This document shows, piece by piece, positions 1 through 5,555 of a DNA stretch of 13,976 bases. A program made the position numbers and the translations under genes. Each line of letters begins with the position of its first letter. The first letter of the stretch is position 1. The stretch spans positions 1-13,976 of the forward strand of contig UQOE01000040.1 in NCBI GenBank assembly GCA_900542575.1. Direction: 5' to 3'. The notes below the pieces were generated by a model, which saw nothing but the letters and a program-made list of their open reading frames with translations, was not told the origin of the DNA and made no database searches. Source of the stretch: an uncultured Oscillospiraceae bacterium. Its GTDB lineage: Bacteria; Bacillota; Clostridia; Oscillospirales; Acutalibacteraceae.

Positions 1-85
1 TTATCCTACATGAGGGGGCTTTTTGCTATTGTCCGATTTTACTGGTTCGGTCCAGGGCGGGGACTCTTCTCATTTTTCCGGCTGA
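1..85. other. Left-edge non-coding stretch
   Basis: No gene is supported here. It lies downstream of the minus-strand amidohydrolase. A G-run followed by five T (about 14-25, plus strand) could be the right arm of a terminator whose left arm is outside the window, but this cannot be tested here. Confidence 0.3.
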
Positions 86-811
86 TTACAGCCGCAGAAG
101 CTTTTTTGCATTGTTGTAAAAGACATTTTCCTGTTCTTCCTCGTTCAGGCCGGAATAACGTACTTTGTCCATCTCTACCTGCGGGGCATGGAACGGAGAA
201 TCGATGCCGAACATGACGCGGTCCGGTCCAACCGTCTTGTATGCCTCATAAATTTTACTCGGCATAGGCATACCGCTCATCTCAAGATAGAGGTTGTCCA
301 GCCGCTTCGCCATTTTTATGCTGGCATCAATATAGACGCCGTGTCCATGGCCCATATGGAGCATGGTGACACGGACATCCGGATATCGCTCCGCCAGAAG
401 TGCAACCTGCCACGGAAGCGAATACGGCGGGTGGCCGCAGTGGATAAAGACCGGAAGGTCGTATTTCTGTGCATAGTCCATAACCGGGTACACAACCGGA
501 TCGTCGGTGACAAAGGCGTCAAACAGCGGCTGCATCTTAATACCTGCAAAACCCTCGTCCTGAATGTAATGATTCAGCTTTTTCTCAACATCGTCCTGCA
601 GCGGGTTGATCCATACCATCGGGACAATTTTGTCGGGATACTTATGGTAGGCCTCAGCTACTTCATCATTTGTCTGGAAAGATGAGGCCGTCAGAAAAGT
701 TTTTTCAATATCGAATGCTTCCATCTGTTCCAGCAGTTTGTCGACGGTAAATGCCACGTCGGCCCAGCCGCCAAAACTTCCAAGATGGGAATGGGCGTCA
801 ATTTTTTTCAA
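86..811 (-). CDS. Amidohydrolase, Amidohydro_2 family (TIM-barrel metal hydrolase/decarboxylase)
   Basis: A 241-residue predicted cytoplasmic metal-dependent hydrolase. Metal-site residues of the amidohydrolase-2 family are visible in order: the N-terminal HxH in IDAHSHLG (H7, H9), His in VFIHCGHPP (H124), His in TMLHMGHG (H152) and Asp in FGIDSPF (D204). A family-typical GIKMQP segment lies at 90-95. I chose the TTG at 811 because AGGAGG lies 9 nt upstream and the protein then begins directly at MKKIDAHSH. The upstream ATG at 868 would add 19 residues unlike the family and has no ribosome binding site. At about 240 residues it is a compact member; relatives range from about 240 to 340. The substrate cannot be told from the sequence; members include uronate isomerase-like, decarboxylase and lactonase enzymes. 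The gene stands alone, downstream of the small-RNA array. Confidence 0.85.
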   Translation of the reverse strand: MKKIDAHSHLGSFGGWADVAFTVDKLLEQMEAFDIEKTFLTASSFQTNDEVAEAYHKYPDKIVPMVWINPLQDDVEKKLNHYIQDEGFAGIKMQPLFDAFVTDDPVVYPVMDYAQKYDLPVFIHCGHPPYSLPWQVALLAERYPDVRVTMLHMGHGHGVYIDASIKMAKRLDNLYLEMSGMPMPSKIYEAYKTVGPDRVMFGIDSPFHAPQVEMDKVRYSGLNEEEQENVFYNNAKKLLRL

Positions 812-896
812 TGCTGCGCACCTCCTGTTGCTTTTCATTTTAGCGCACACTGTATCTTTAAAAAACATGCAATTTTATCGTATTTTTAATACACAG

Positions 897-1020
897 AAGA
901 TAACAACGGCCCCGCGGGGAGAGAATCCGCAGGGCCGCTGTTATTTGTTTTGCTGTTCATAGAAAGGAGAAATGAAAAAGGGGAAAACATCAGCGAAAGG
1001 AGTTTCGCTCCCCGCTGACA
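897..1020 (-). ncRNA. Tandem small RNA, unit 1 of 4 (predicted, RBS-complementary)
   Basis: Read on the minus strand: a -10-like TATTCT (1032-1027), six bases, then a predicted start near 1020. A 5' hairpin follows (TCAGCG pairs with CGCTGA; inner GGAG with CTCC). The next stretch, 980-961, reads CTTTTTCATTTCTCCTTT, complementary to a Shine-Dalgarno sequence plus AUG plus lysine codons. A GC-rich hairpin at 901-943 (stems around GCGGCCCTGCGG and CCGCGGGGCCG) with a broken T-rich tail ends the unit. The order hairpin, open antisense stretch, terminator is shared by all four units. The function as an antisense regulator is inferred; the ends are estimates. Confidence 0.7.
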
Positions 1021-1096
1021 AGTATTAGAATACCCTTCAAGTTTGTCTTTTCCTGCATCTTTTTTCAAACATCCTGTGAACAGCATTTGGGGACAG

Positions 1097-1214
1097 GCAA
1101 AAGCCCCGCGGGGAGAGAAATCCGCGGGGCCTCTGTTTTGCTGTGTTGCTGTTCATAAAAGGAGAAATGAAAAAGGGGAAACTGTCAGCCCGGGGGTCTT
1201 ACTCCCTGCTGACA
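1097..1214 (-). ncRNA. Tandem small RNA, unit 2 of 4 (predicted, RBS-complementary)
   Basis: Same plan as unit 1. A -10-like TATTCT (1226-1221), preceded by TGTG, is followed by six bases and a predicted start at 1214. The 5' hairpin pairs TGTCAGC with GCTGACA and GGGGT with ACTCC. The open stretch 1177-1157 repeats CTTTTTCATTTCTCCTTTT. The terminator stem pairs CCGCGGGGC (1130-1122) with GCCCCGCGG (1111-1103) and is followed by TTTT. It is the unit most similar to unit 1, including part of the region upstream of the -10, which suggests a recent duplication. Confidence 0.7.
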
Positions 1215-1289
1215 AATAATAGAATACACAGTGTTTTTGTACTTTCTATGCTTCTATTACGAACAAGATGTGAAGTTTATCTTCTGGCA

Positions 1290-1402
1290 TGAGAAGAGCC
1301 CGGCTGGGACTTCCCACGCCGGGCTCAGGCTCGTTTTGTGTTTTTGAAAGGAGAGAATGAAAAAGAGGATAGCCAAACGGAATCGTGATCTTTCGTTTGA
1401 CA
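1290..1402 (-). ncRNA. Tandem small RNA, unit 3 of 4 (predicted, RBS-complementary)
   Basis: A -10-like TAATAT (1414-1409), six bases, then a predicted start at 1402 (TGTC, as in units 1 and 2). The 5' hairpin pairs CAAACG with CGTTTG plus three inner pairs, a different sequence from units 1 and 2 with the fold retained. The open stretch 1366-1346 reads CTTTTTCATTCTCTCCTTTC. The 3' hairpin pairs GAGCCCGGC with GCCGGGCTC (1296-1304 and 1318-1326), with an inner GGG/CCC helix and a short T/C-rich tail. Small-RNA function is inferred. Confidence 0.68.
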
Positions 1403-1479
1403 GCCTTTATATTAAAGGACAATTTAATTCTTTTTAAGAATCAATTGAAAACAATTTGTTAATCCACAAGATAAGCATG

Positions 1480-1603
1480 AAAAAACGCCGTCTCGGGTGA
1501 TCTGACCGAGCGGCGTTCTTTCCATGTGTGTGCTGTGTGAAAATTAAAAATAGGAGAAAAATGAAAAAGATTCATAGGTTGAGAGGCTTTCCTTCCCTCA
1601 ACA
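1480..1603 (-). ncRNA. Tandem small RNA, unit 4 of 4 (predicted, RBS-complementary)
   Basis: This unit has the best signals. A perfect TATAAT -10 (1615-1610) is followed by six bases and a predicted start at 1603 (TGTT). The 5' hairpin pairs GTTGAG with CTCAAC. The open stretch 1570-1551 reads CTTTTTCATTTTTCTCCTA. The terminator pairs AACGCCG and CTCGG with their complements (1484-1517) and ends in six T. No good -35 is visible in front of any unit, so an activator or alternative sigma factor may be needed. Starts of the four units lie 188-201 nt apart. Confidence 0.72.
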
Positions 1604-1695
1604 ATTCTTATTATACGGAAGAAGCCTAAATGGAGGTTAAAAAAAGATAACAAAGCTATGAACAAATTTATTTTTCTCCATGAACGCAGCGTGAT
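1604..1695. other. Spacer upstream of sRNA unit 4
   Basis: Holds the unit-4 -10 box (1610-1615) and an AT-rich stretch with a run of seven A (plus strand, about 1639-1645). A small inverted repeat (GTTA/TAAC, about 1637-1651) may help terminate the minus-strand gene ending at 1696, but the stem is short. No gene seen. Confidence 0.3.
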
Positions 1696-2466
1696 TCAGC
1701 CATACCGGGCTACCTGTCGGTGAATCCAGTCCATCAGAACATCTACGACATATTTCTGTTCCTCTTCTGTCATCTGTTTTCCGGCAGGAATATGGTGCCA
1801 TTTTTCCAGGCATTCCCTGCAACAGCACCCCGTAGCATGCTGCGCCTTAAAAACAGGATGTCCACGCATAGGAGTCTGTCGCCCGTCATGCTGCGGATTT
1901 TCCGGAGCCAGGCGCATTCGAACAAAGTCCTCCGCATGGTGCCGCATGACTTCATCTCCCTTTTCACGGGCATATTCCAGGTCTCTGGTATCCAGAGAAA
2001 AGCGGCTGCGAAAGTGCGATTTGGCCAGTTGTGCCCACAGTTCATCTCTTGAAGGCGTCTGATACACAATGGCATCTGCACAGTTCGTCCCTGGCTCATA
2101 GCTCAGATGAGAGCGTTGGGCCTGCTGTTTCTGCACGCCCGGGTCATCTATGCGGAAAGTTCGGCCGCCCTTCTGGAAGATTTCGCCGGTGGTCACAAAT
2201 TGAAATGAAATGCCTGCACGAATGCACTGGACCCGCACATGTCGAACCCACGCATAGCTGCAGACCCTGCCTTCTCCACTCTCGTCTCCTCCGCAGAGGA
2301 CGCGATTCACACCGTGTTCGCCGCCCAGGGAAGCGGAGCAGTCGACATCTTCCAGAAGCGGAAGCAGCCGGAGTTCTCGATGTTCCGCCGGCATGTTCAG
2401 AAAAACAGGCAGACGCTGGTCTGCCTCTGTCTGAGTGTGACATTCGCAGATTTCCCAATTTTCCAT
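1696..2466 (-). CDS. Truncated DUF5131 segment fused to DUF4186
   Basis: A 256-residue protein of unknown function. Residues about 8-118 match the C-terminal part of DUF5131 (phage Gp37/Gp68-like): ADQRLPVFLN, a PLLE motif, VNRVLCGGDESGEGR and ISFQFVTTGEIF. Residues about 142-252 match DUF4186: AKSHFRSRFSL, MRHHAEDFVRMRLAP, then RGHPVFKAQHATGCCCREC and TEEEQKYVVDVLMDWI. The His/Cys-rich part (H203, H210, C214-C216, C219) could bind metal. The start at 2466 has GAGGAGG 8-9 nt upstream. The N-terminal half of DUF5131, which carries the CxxxCxxC radical-SAM-like motif in the family as I recall it, is absent, and the upstream DNA is a terminator and recX. It could be a living fusion or the tail of a larger ancestor. 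Confidence 0.75.
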   Translation of the reverse strand: MENWEICECHTQTEADQRLPVFLNMPAEHRELRLLPLLEDVDCSASLGGEHGVNRVLCGGDESGEGRVCSYAWVRHVRVQCIRAGISFQFVTTGEIFQKGGRTFRIDDPGVQKQQAQRSHLSYEPGTNCADAIVYQTPSRDELWAQLAKSHFRSRFSLDTRDLEYAREKGDEVMRHHAEDFVRMRLAPENPQHDGRQTPMRGHPVFKAQHATGCCCRECLEKWHHIPAGKQMTEEEQKYVVDVLMDWIHRQVARYG

Positions 2467-2483
2467 GCTGCTTTCCTCCTCGA

Positions 2484-2512
2484 AAAAAGAGCACGCTGCA
2501 AACGTGCTCTTT
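2484..2512 (-). terminator. Rho-independent terminator after recX
   Basis: On the minus strand GAGCACG, a 7-nt loop, CGTGCTC, then six T. It lies between the recX stop (2519) and the DUF5131-DUF4186 gene, and its T tract almost touches that gene's GAGGAGG. There is no room for a promoter in between, so the downstream gene must rely on readthrough or on a promoter inside recX. Confidence 0.85.
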
Positions 2513-2518
2513 CCCATT

Positions 2519-3289
2519 TTATTCGTTTGAACTGCGAGCTTCCTGTATGACCTGATTGATGTCTGAATACGAATAGCCGAGACGAAGAAGTGCATTGACG
2601 GTACGGCGCCGGTCCCTCTCCTCTTCCAAATTTCGCGTACGAAATTTGGTCTGAAGAAGAGCCCGAATGGATTCCTCCGGGTCCGGTTCCAGTTCTTCTA
2701 CGATGAGGTCTGAAAGTTCGCGGGAGACCCCTTTTTGCCGCAGAGCCACCCGAAGGCCATTGGCACTGAGATGCTTATTGCGGAGCTGTTCTTCCGCATA
2801 GATGCGGGCAAACCGCTCGTCACTGAGAAAACCGACTTCTTCCAGGTGGTCACAGATTGCCTCCGCCCGCTGCCGAAGTTCGGTATAGTCTGCCTGCTGA
2901 GCATCCAGTTCAATGGTACTGAAGCTTGCGTCGGTTACGCCGAAATTGCGCGAATCGTCTTCATAAGGCAGCTCTGCATTCTCAGATTGCTTCCGTTTTT
3001 CCCTCCGGGCACGGTTTTTCCGTTCCTGAACGGTCTTCCGAACCAGCTTATCTGTCAGTTCTTTCCGTGTATATTCCCGCTGTGAAAGCAGGTCCAACGC
3101 TTTGTCATACATGCGCTGCTGCGCTACACGGTCCAGCAGATTCTGAAGTGTCTCCAGGTCCAGCTCTGTTTTGTCCGGGTACCCAAATGAGTACCAGGTT
3201 GCCTTGTCTGTTGTGGCAATGTATTCGCCGTTTACGGAGAGATGGATTTTCTCACCGCGCCCCGGCTTAGCAGTCAGCTGATAGCTCAT
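2519..3289 (-). CDS. recX: Regulatory protein RecX
   Basis: A 256-residue RecX, the modulator that caps or inhibits RecA filaments. Family landmarks are the first helical repeat (DKALDLLSQREYTRKELTDKL, about 62-82), the second (ICDHLEEVGFLSDERFARIYAEEQL, about 145-169) and the C-terminal repeat ending in LLRLGYSYSDINQVI. Between repeats one and two lies a charged, Lys/Arg- then Asp/Glu-rich insertion of about 50 residues (about 88-140) that typical RecX lacks, which explains the length. The start codon overlaps the recA stop as ATGA, so the two genes are likely translationally coupled and share recA's promoter. Confidence 0.93.
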   Translation of the reverse strand: MSYQLTAKPGRGEKIHLSVNGEYIATTDKATWYSFGYPDKTELDLETLQNLLDRVAQQRMYDKALDLLSQREYTRKELTDKLVRKTVQERKNRARREKRKQSENAELPYEDDSRNFGVTDASFSTIELDAQQADYTELRQRAEAICDHLEEVGFLSDERFARIYAEEQLRNKHLSANGLRVALRQKGVSRELSDLIVEELEPDPEESIRALLQTKFRTRNLEEERDRRRTVNALLRLGYSYSDINQVIQEARSSNE

Positions 3290-4452
3290 TCGTCGTCGTC
3301 AACGGTAATGTCAAGTTTGGCTTTGGCTGCCGCAGCAGAGGTTGACTTCTTCTTTGCGGCAGGCTTTTTGGCCTCTGCAGCCTTGGCATCTGCCGCTTTT
3401 GCGCCTGCAGGAGTGGCATGAAGATTGCCGCCCTTATACGGTGCTTTTGCCTGGTCGGCGAGGTCGGCGGAATGTTCTTTGATTTCCTTTTCCAGCTCCG
3501 CCATAAAGTCCGGATGCTCCAGAATATAGGACTTAACGTTGTCACGGCCCTGGCCTAAACGCTCTTCTCTGTAGGAATACCAGGCACCGCTCTTCTGGAT
3601 GATATCCAGATTAACGGCTGCGTCAAGGATTTCGCCCTCTTTTGCAATGCCGCGGCCATACATAATGTCAAATTCCGCTGTCTTAAAAGGCGGAGCGACT
3701 TTGTTCTTGACGATTTTTGCCCGTGTACGGGAACCGATAAACTCGTTCTTGCTGTTTTTCAGCTGTTCGACCCGGCGGACATCGACACGCATAGATGCAT
3801 AAAATTTAAGTGCACGGCCACCGGTGGTGACCTCCGGATTGCCATAGACAATTCCGACCTTTTCACGCAGCTGGTTGATAAAAATGATAATACTGTTGGA
3901 TTTGGAGACAGCACCCGCAAGTTTTCGAAGTGCCTGTGACATGAGGCGTGCATGAAGGCCTACGTGAGAGTCACCCATTTCACCCTCGATTTCCGCCCGC
4001 GGAACCAGTGCTGCGACAGAGTCGACTACCAGAATGTCAATGGCGCCGGAACGAACCAGCTGTTCTGCAATTTCCAGAGCCTGCTCGCCGTTGTCCGGCT
4101 GTGCGACCAGAAGCGAGTCGACATCTACACCGAGATTACCAGCATAGACCGGGTCCAGCGCATGCTCTGCGTCAATGAATGCGGCCTCTCCGCCCTCTTT
4201 CTGCGTCTCCGCAATGGCGTGGAGTGCAAGGGTTGTTTTACCGGAAGATTCCGGGCCATAGATTTCAATAATTCGGCCGCGGGGATATCCGCCGATGCCG
4301 GTTGCGGCGTCCAGAGTCAGGGAACCGGTAGAGATGGCCTCTACCTGCATAGCCTTACTGTCGCCCAGACGCATAACCGCGCCTTTTCCATATTGCCGCT
4401 CGATTTGCGCAATGGCCGTGTCCAGTGCTTTTTTCTTCTGATCTGCTGCCAA
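3286..4452 (-). CDS. recA: Recombinase RecA
   Basis: A 388-residue RecA, the ATP-dependent strand-exchange protein of homologous recombination and co-protease for LexA. Visible motifs: Walker A GPESSGKT (66-73), catalytic region AEHALD (95-100), Walker B LVVDSV (141-146), the L1 region EGEMGDSHVGLHARLMSQALRK cut short here to its core MGDSHVGL (159-166), INQLREKVG (192-200) and L2 GNPEVTTGG (204-212). The C-terminal tail (about 340-388) is Ala/Lys-rich and ends acidic (DDDE), as in many Clostridia. The start is TTG at 4452 with GGAGG 7 nt upstream; there is no suitable in-frame ATG. The gene overlaps recX by 4 nt. Confidence 0.98.
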   Translation of the reverse strand: MAADQKKKALDTAIAQIERQYGKGAVMRLGDSKAMQVEAISTGSLTLDAATGIGGYPRGRIIEIYGPESSGKTTLALHAIAETQKEGGEAAFIDAEHALDPVYAGNLGVDVDSLLVAQPDNGEQALEIAEQLVRSGAIDILVVDSVAALVPRAEIEGEMGDSHVGLHARLMSQALRKLAGAVSKSNSIIIFINQLREKVGIVYGNPEVTTGGRALKFYASMRVDVRRVEQLKNSKNEFIGSRTRAKIVKNKVAPPFKTAEFDIMYGRGIAKEGEILDAAVNLDIIQKSGAWYSYREERLGQGRDNVKSYILEHPDFMAELEKEIKEHSADLADQAKAPYKGGNLHATPAGAKAADAKAAEAKKPAAKKKSTSAAAAKAKLDITVDDDE

Positions 4453-4512
4453 GATAATTCCTCCATGTGTCCAGGCGTGTTATGATTGCTGCGCCCCATA
4501 CGAATGAAAAAC

Positions 4513-4524
4513 GTACAAATGTTC
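4513..4524. promoter_or_regulatory. Candidate LexA (SOS) box before recA
   Basis: Minus strand GAAC-ATTT-GTAC followed by G; the Firmicutes LexA operator core is GAAC-N4-GTTC, so one core position differs. It lies about 10-21 nt downstream of the predicted recA transcription start, a position suited to repression. Location and match make it likely but not certain. Confidence 0.6.
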
Positions 4525-4540
4525 TGTTCATTACATGATT

Positions 4541-4568
4541 ATTATAACAGAGCCTCTATAAAAATCAA
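4541..4568 (-). promoter_or_regulatory. recA promoter
   Basis: TTGATT (4568-4563), a 16-nt spacer and a perfect TATAAT (4546-4541) on the minus strand. The predicted start is near 4534, giving a leader of about 80 nt before the TTG start. Confidence 0.75.
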
Positions 4569-4714
4569 CTGAATTTCCATTGTGTGGACGTTTATCGGGA
4601 CAGACTTGGCTTTTGCCCACTATTAATGTAATATATATTTCGGCAGCCTGTCAGATTCCCCGGCGGATGCTTTTACAGACGTAATAAAAAAGATAAAAAT
4701 ATCGAAAAAAATGC
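4569..4714. other. Central part of the recA-rpmB divergent intergenic region
   Basis: The 348-nt gap between recA and rpmB is mostly accounted for by the recA leader, the LexA box candidate and the two divergent promoters. This middle part is AT-rich towards rpmB (4680-4715) and shows no convincing gene, RNA or repeat. Confidence 0.4.
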
Positions 4715-4743
4715 TTGCATTCCCTTGGTCAGAATGGTAATAT
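4715..4743 (+). promoter_or_regulatory. rpmB promoter
   Basis: TTGCAT, a 17-nt spacer and TAATAT, overlapping a second TATA-rich reading. The predicted start is near 4750, giving a leader of about 50 nt before rpmB. Confidence 0.65.
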
Positions 4744-4800
4744 ATAGCCGTTGCATTTGAGACGGGTTCATCGCCCGCCGAACGAAGGAGGTGCCGACAC

Positions 4801-4992
4801 ATGGCAAAATGCGCATATTGCGGTAAGGAAGTCAAATTCGGAAACAAAGTTTCCCATTCCCACAGACGTTCCAACAGAGCCTGGAAACCGAACCTCATGA
4901 GAGTTAAAGTTGTCGATGAGAACGGAACTCCGAAAAGAGTTTATGTTTGCTCACGTTGTCTGCGTTCCGGTAAGGTTAACCGCGCACACTAA
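4801..4992 (+). CDS. rpmB: 50S ribosomal protein bL28
   Basis: A 63-residue bL28 of the large ribosomal subunit, with the usual length and family sequence: MAKCAYCGK at the start, NKVSHSHRRSNRAWKPNL in the middle and RVYVCSRCLRSGKV at the end. It keeps both CxxC pairs (C4/C7 and C50/C53), so it is the zinc-ribbon form. AGGAGGT lies 8 nt before the ATG. It is divergent from recA and followed by tRNA-Gln, possibly on the same transcript. Confidence 0.97.
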   Translation: MAKCAYCGKEVKFGNKVSHSHRRSNRAWKPNLMRVKVVDENGTPKRVYVCSRCLRSGKVNRAH

Positions 4993-5018
4993 GCACTCTC
5001 CTGAAAAATGTATCGCAT

Positions 5019-5036
5019 GAAGCTGTTCGCAGCTTC
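5019..5036 (+). other. UUCG-capped hairpin between rpmB and tRNA-Gln
   Basis: A perfect 7-bp stem GAAGCTG/CAGCTTC closed by the stable TTCG tetraloop. No T run follows directly, so it is more likely an RNA-stability or processing element than a complete terminator. It lies 12 nt before the tRNA. Confidence 0.5.
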
Positions 5037-5048
5037 TGCTTTACACAT

Positions 5049-5122
5049 AGCGGAATGGTGTAACGGTAGCACGACAGACTCTGACTCTGTTTGTAGGGGT
5101 TCGAATCCCTTTTCCGCTGCCA
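5049..5122 (+). tRNA. tRNA-Gln (anticodon CUG)
   Basis: A 74-nt cloverleaf with encoded CCA (5120-5122). Acceptor AGCGGAA (5049-5055) pairs with TTCCGCT (5112-5118), with discriminator G. D stem GTG/CAC. Anticodon stem ACAGA/TCTGT around loop CTCTGAC, giving anticodon CTG (5081-5083), which reads CAG. The T arm is AGGGG-TTCGAAT-CCCTT with one G-U pair. Confidence 0.95.
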
Positions 5123-5128
5123 GAACTG

Positions 5129-5167
5129 AGAAGCACTTGGATTTCATCCGAGTGCTTCTTTTTTTTG
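5129..5167 (+). terminator. Rho-independent terminator after tRNA-Gln
   Basis: AGAAGCACTTGGAT pairs across a 3-nt loop with ATCCGAGTGCTTCT (one G-U), followed by seven or more T. It ends the rpmB/tRNA-Gln transcript. Confidence 0.93.
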
Positions 5168-5254
5168 CATGGTTCTGCGGAAAACAGCCAGCTCAATACC
5201 CTGTTATTCTCTGAGCCGGGTCTCTGCATTAGTAATTGTAGTTGTAACGTAGAA

Positions 5255-5433
5255 TTAAATCGGATAAACGGCCCATGTACTGTCATCATCGTGGTATTTG
5301 TACCCCCATTTGCCGCGTTTGGAATCATACGCCGGATGCAGGTAGATTTTTTCAGGGCTGCTGTAATGATGAGTTGACGATTCTTGCTCCTACTGCAGCT
5401 CCGAGCAAAATGCTCTTCCAAGAGGTCCGGCAT
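5255..5433 (-). pseudogene. Remnant of a small membrane-anchored protein (two frameshifts)
   Basis: Three reading frames on the minus strand join into one sensible 58-residue protein if two inserted bases are removed, one in GG near 5425 and one in CCC near 5356. The joined product begins MPTSWKSILLGAAVGARIV, a short hydrophobic segment, and ends with PEKIYLHPAYDSKRGKWGYK and STWAVYPI before TAA (5257-5255). The length (177 coding nt plus 2) fits the span exactly. A purine-rich GAAGGAG lies just before the ATG, with unusually short spacing. I do not recognise the family. As it stands no frame is intact, so it is a remnant, or the sequence has errors here. Confidence 0.5.
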
Positions 5434-5484
5434 TTGCTCCTTCGCCGAAACGACACAGACGGCTGCAGTGCTCGGCATAATGTT

Positions 5485-5540
5485 CAAAAAATAAGAAAAG
5501 GGATCCGATTTCCATTTAAAGGAAACCGAATCCCTTTTTC
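5485..5540 (-). terminator. Terminator after the signal-peptidase-like gene
   Basis: A long imperfect stem: AAAAGGGATCCGATTTCC (5496-5513) faces GGAAACCGAATCCCTTT (5521-5537) across a 7-nt loop. On the minus strand it is followed by TTTTCTTATTTTTT. It lies 18 nt after the stop of the 5556-6380 gene; on the plus strand a five-T tail is also present. Confidence 0.88.
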
Positions 5541-5555
5541 TATGCTTGACCAATC

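Noticed and set aside
812..868. An upstream ATG start for the amidohydrolase
   Set aside because: No RBS precedes it and the extra 19 residues do not resemble the family; the TTG at 811 has an ideal AGGAGG.
961..1570. Short plus-strand leader peptides starting at each GGAGAAATGAAAAAG
   Set aside because: The reading frames after the ATG differ between units (the first stops after 18 codons, the second runs on in another frame), while hairpin pairing is conserved. Promoter boxes and T tracts fit only the minus strand.
897..1615. A CRISPR array or simple tandem repeat
   Set aside because: Units are about 190-200 nt, only partly similar, and conserved in fold rather than full sequence; there are no short identical repeats with unique spacers.
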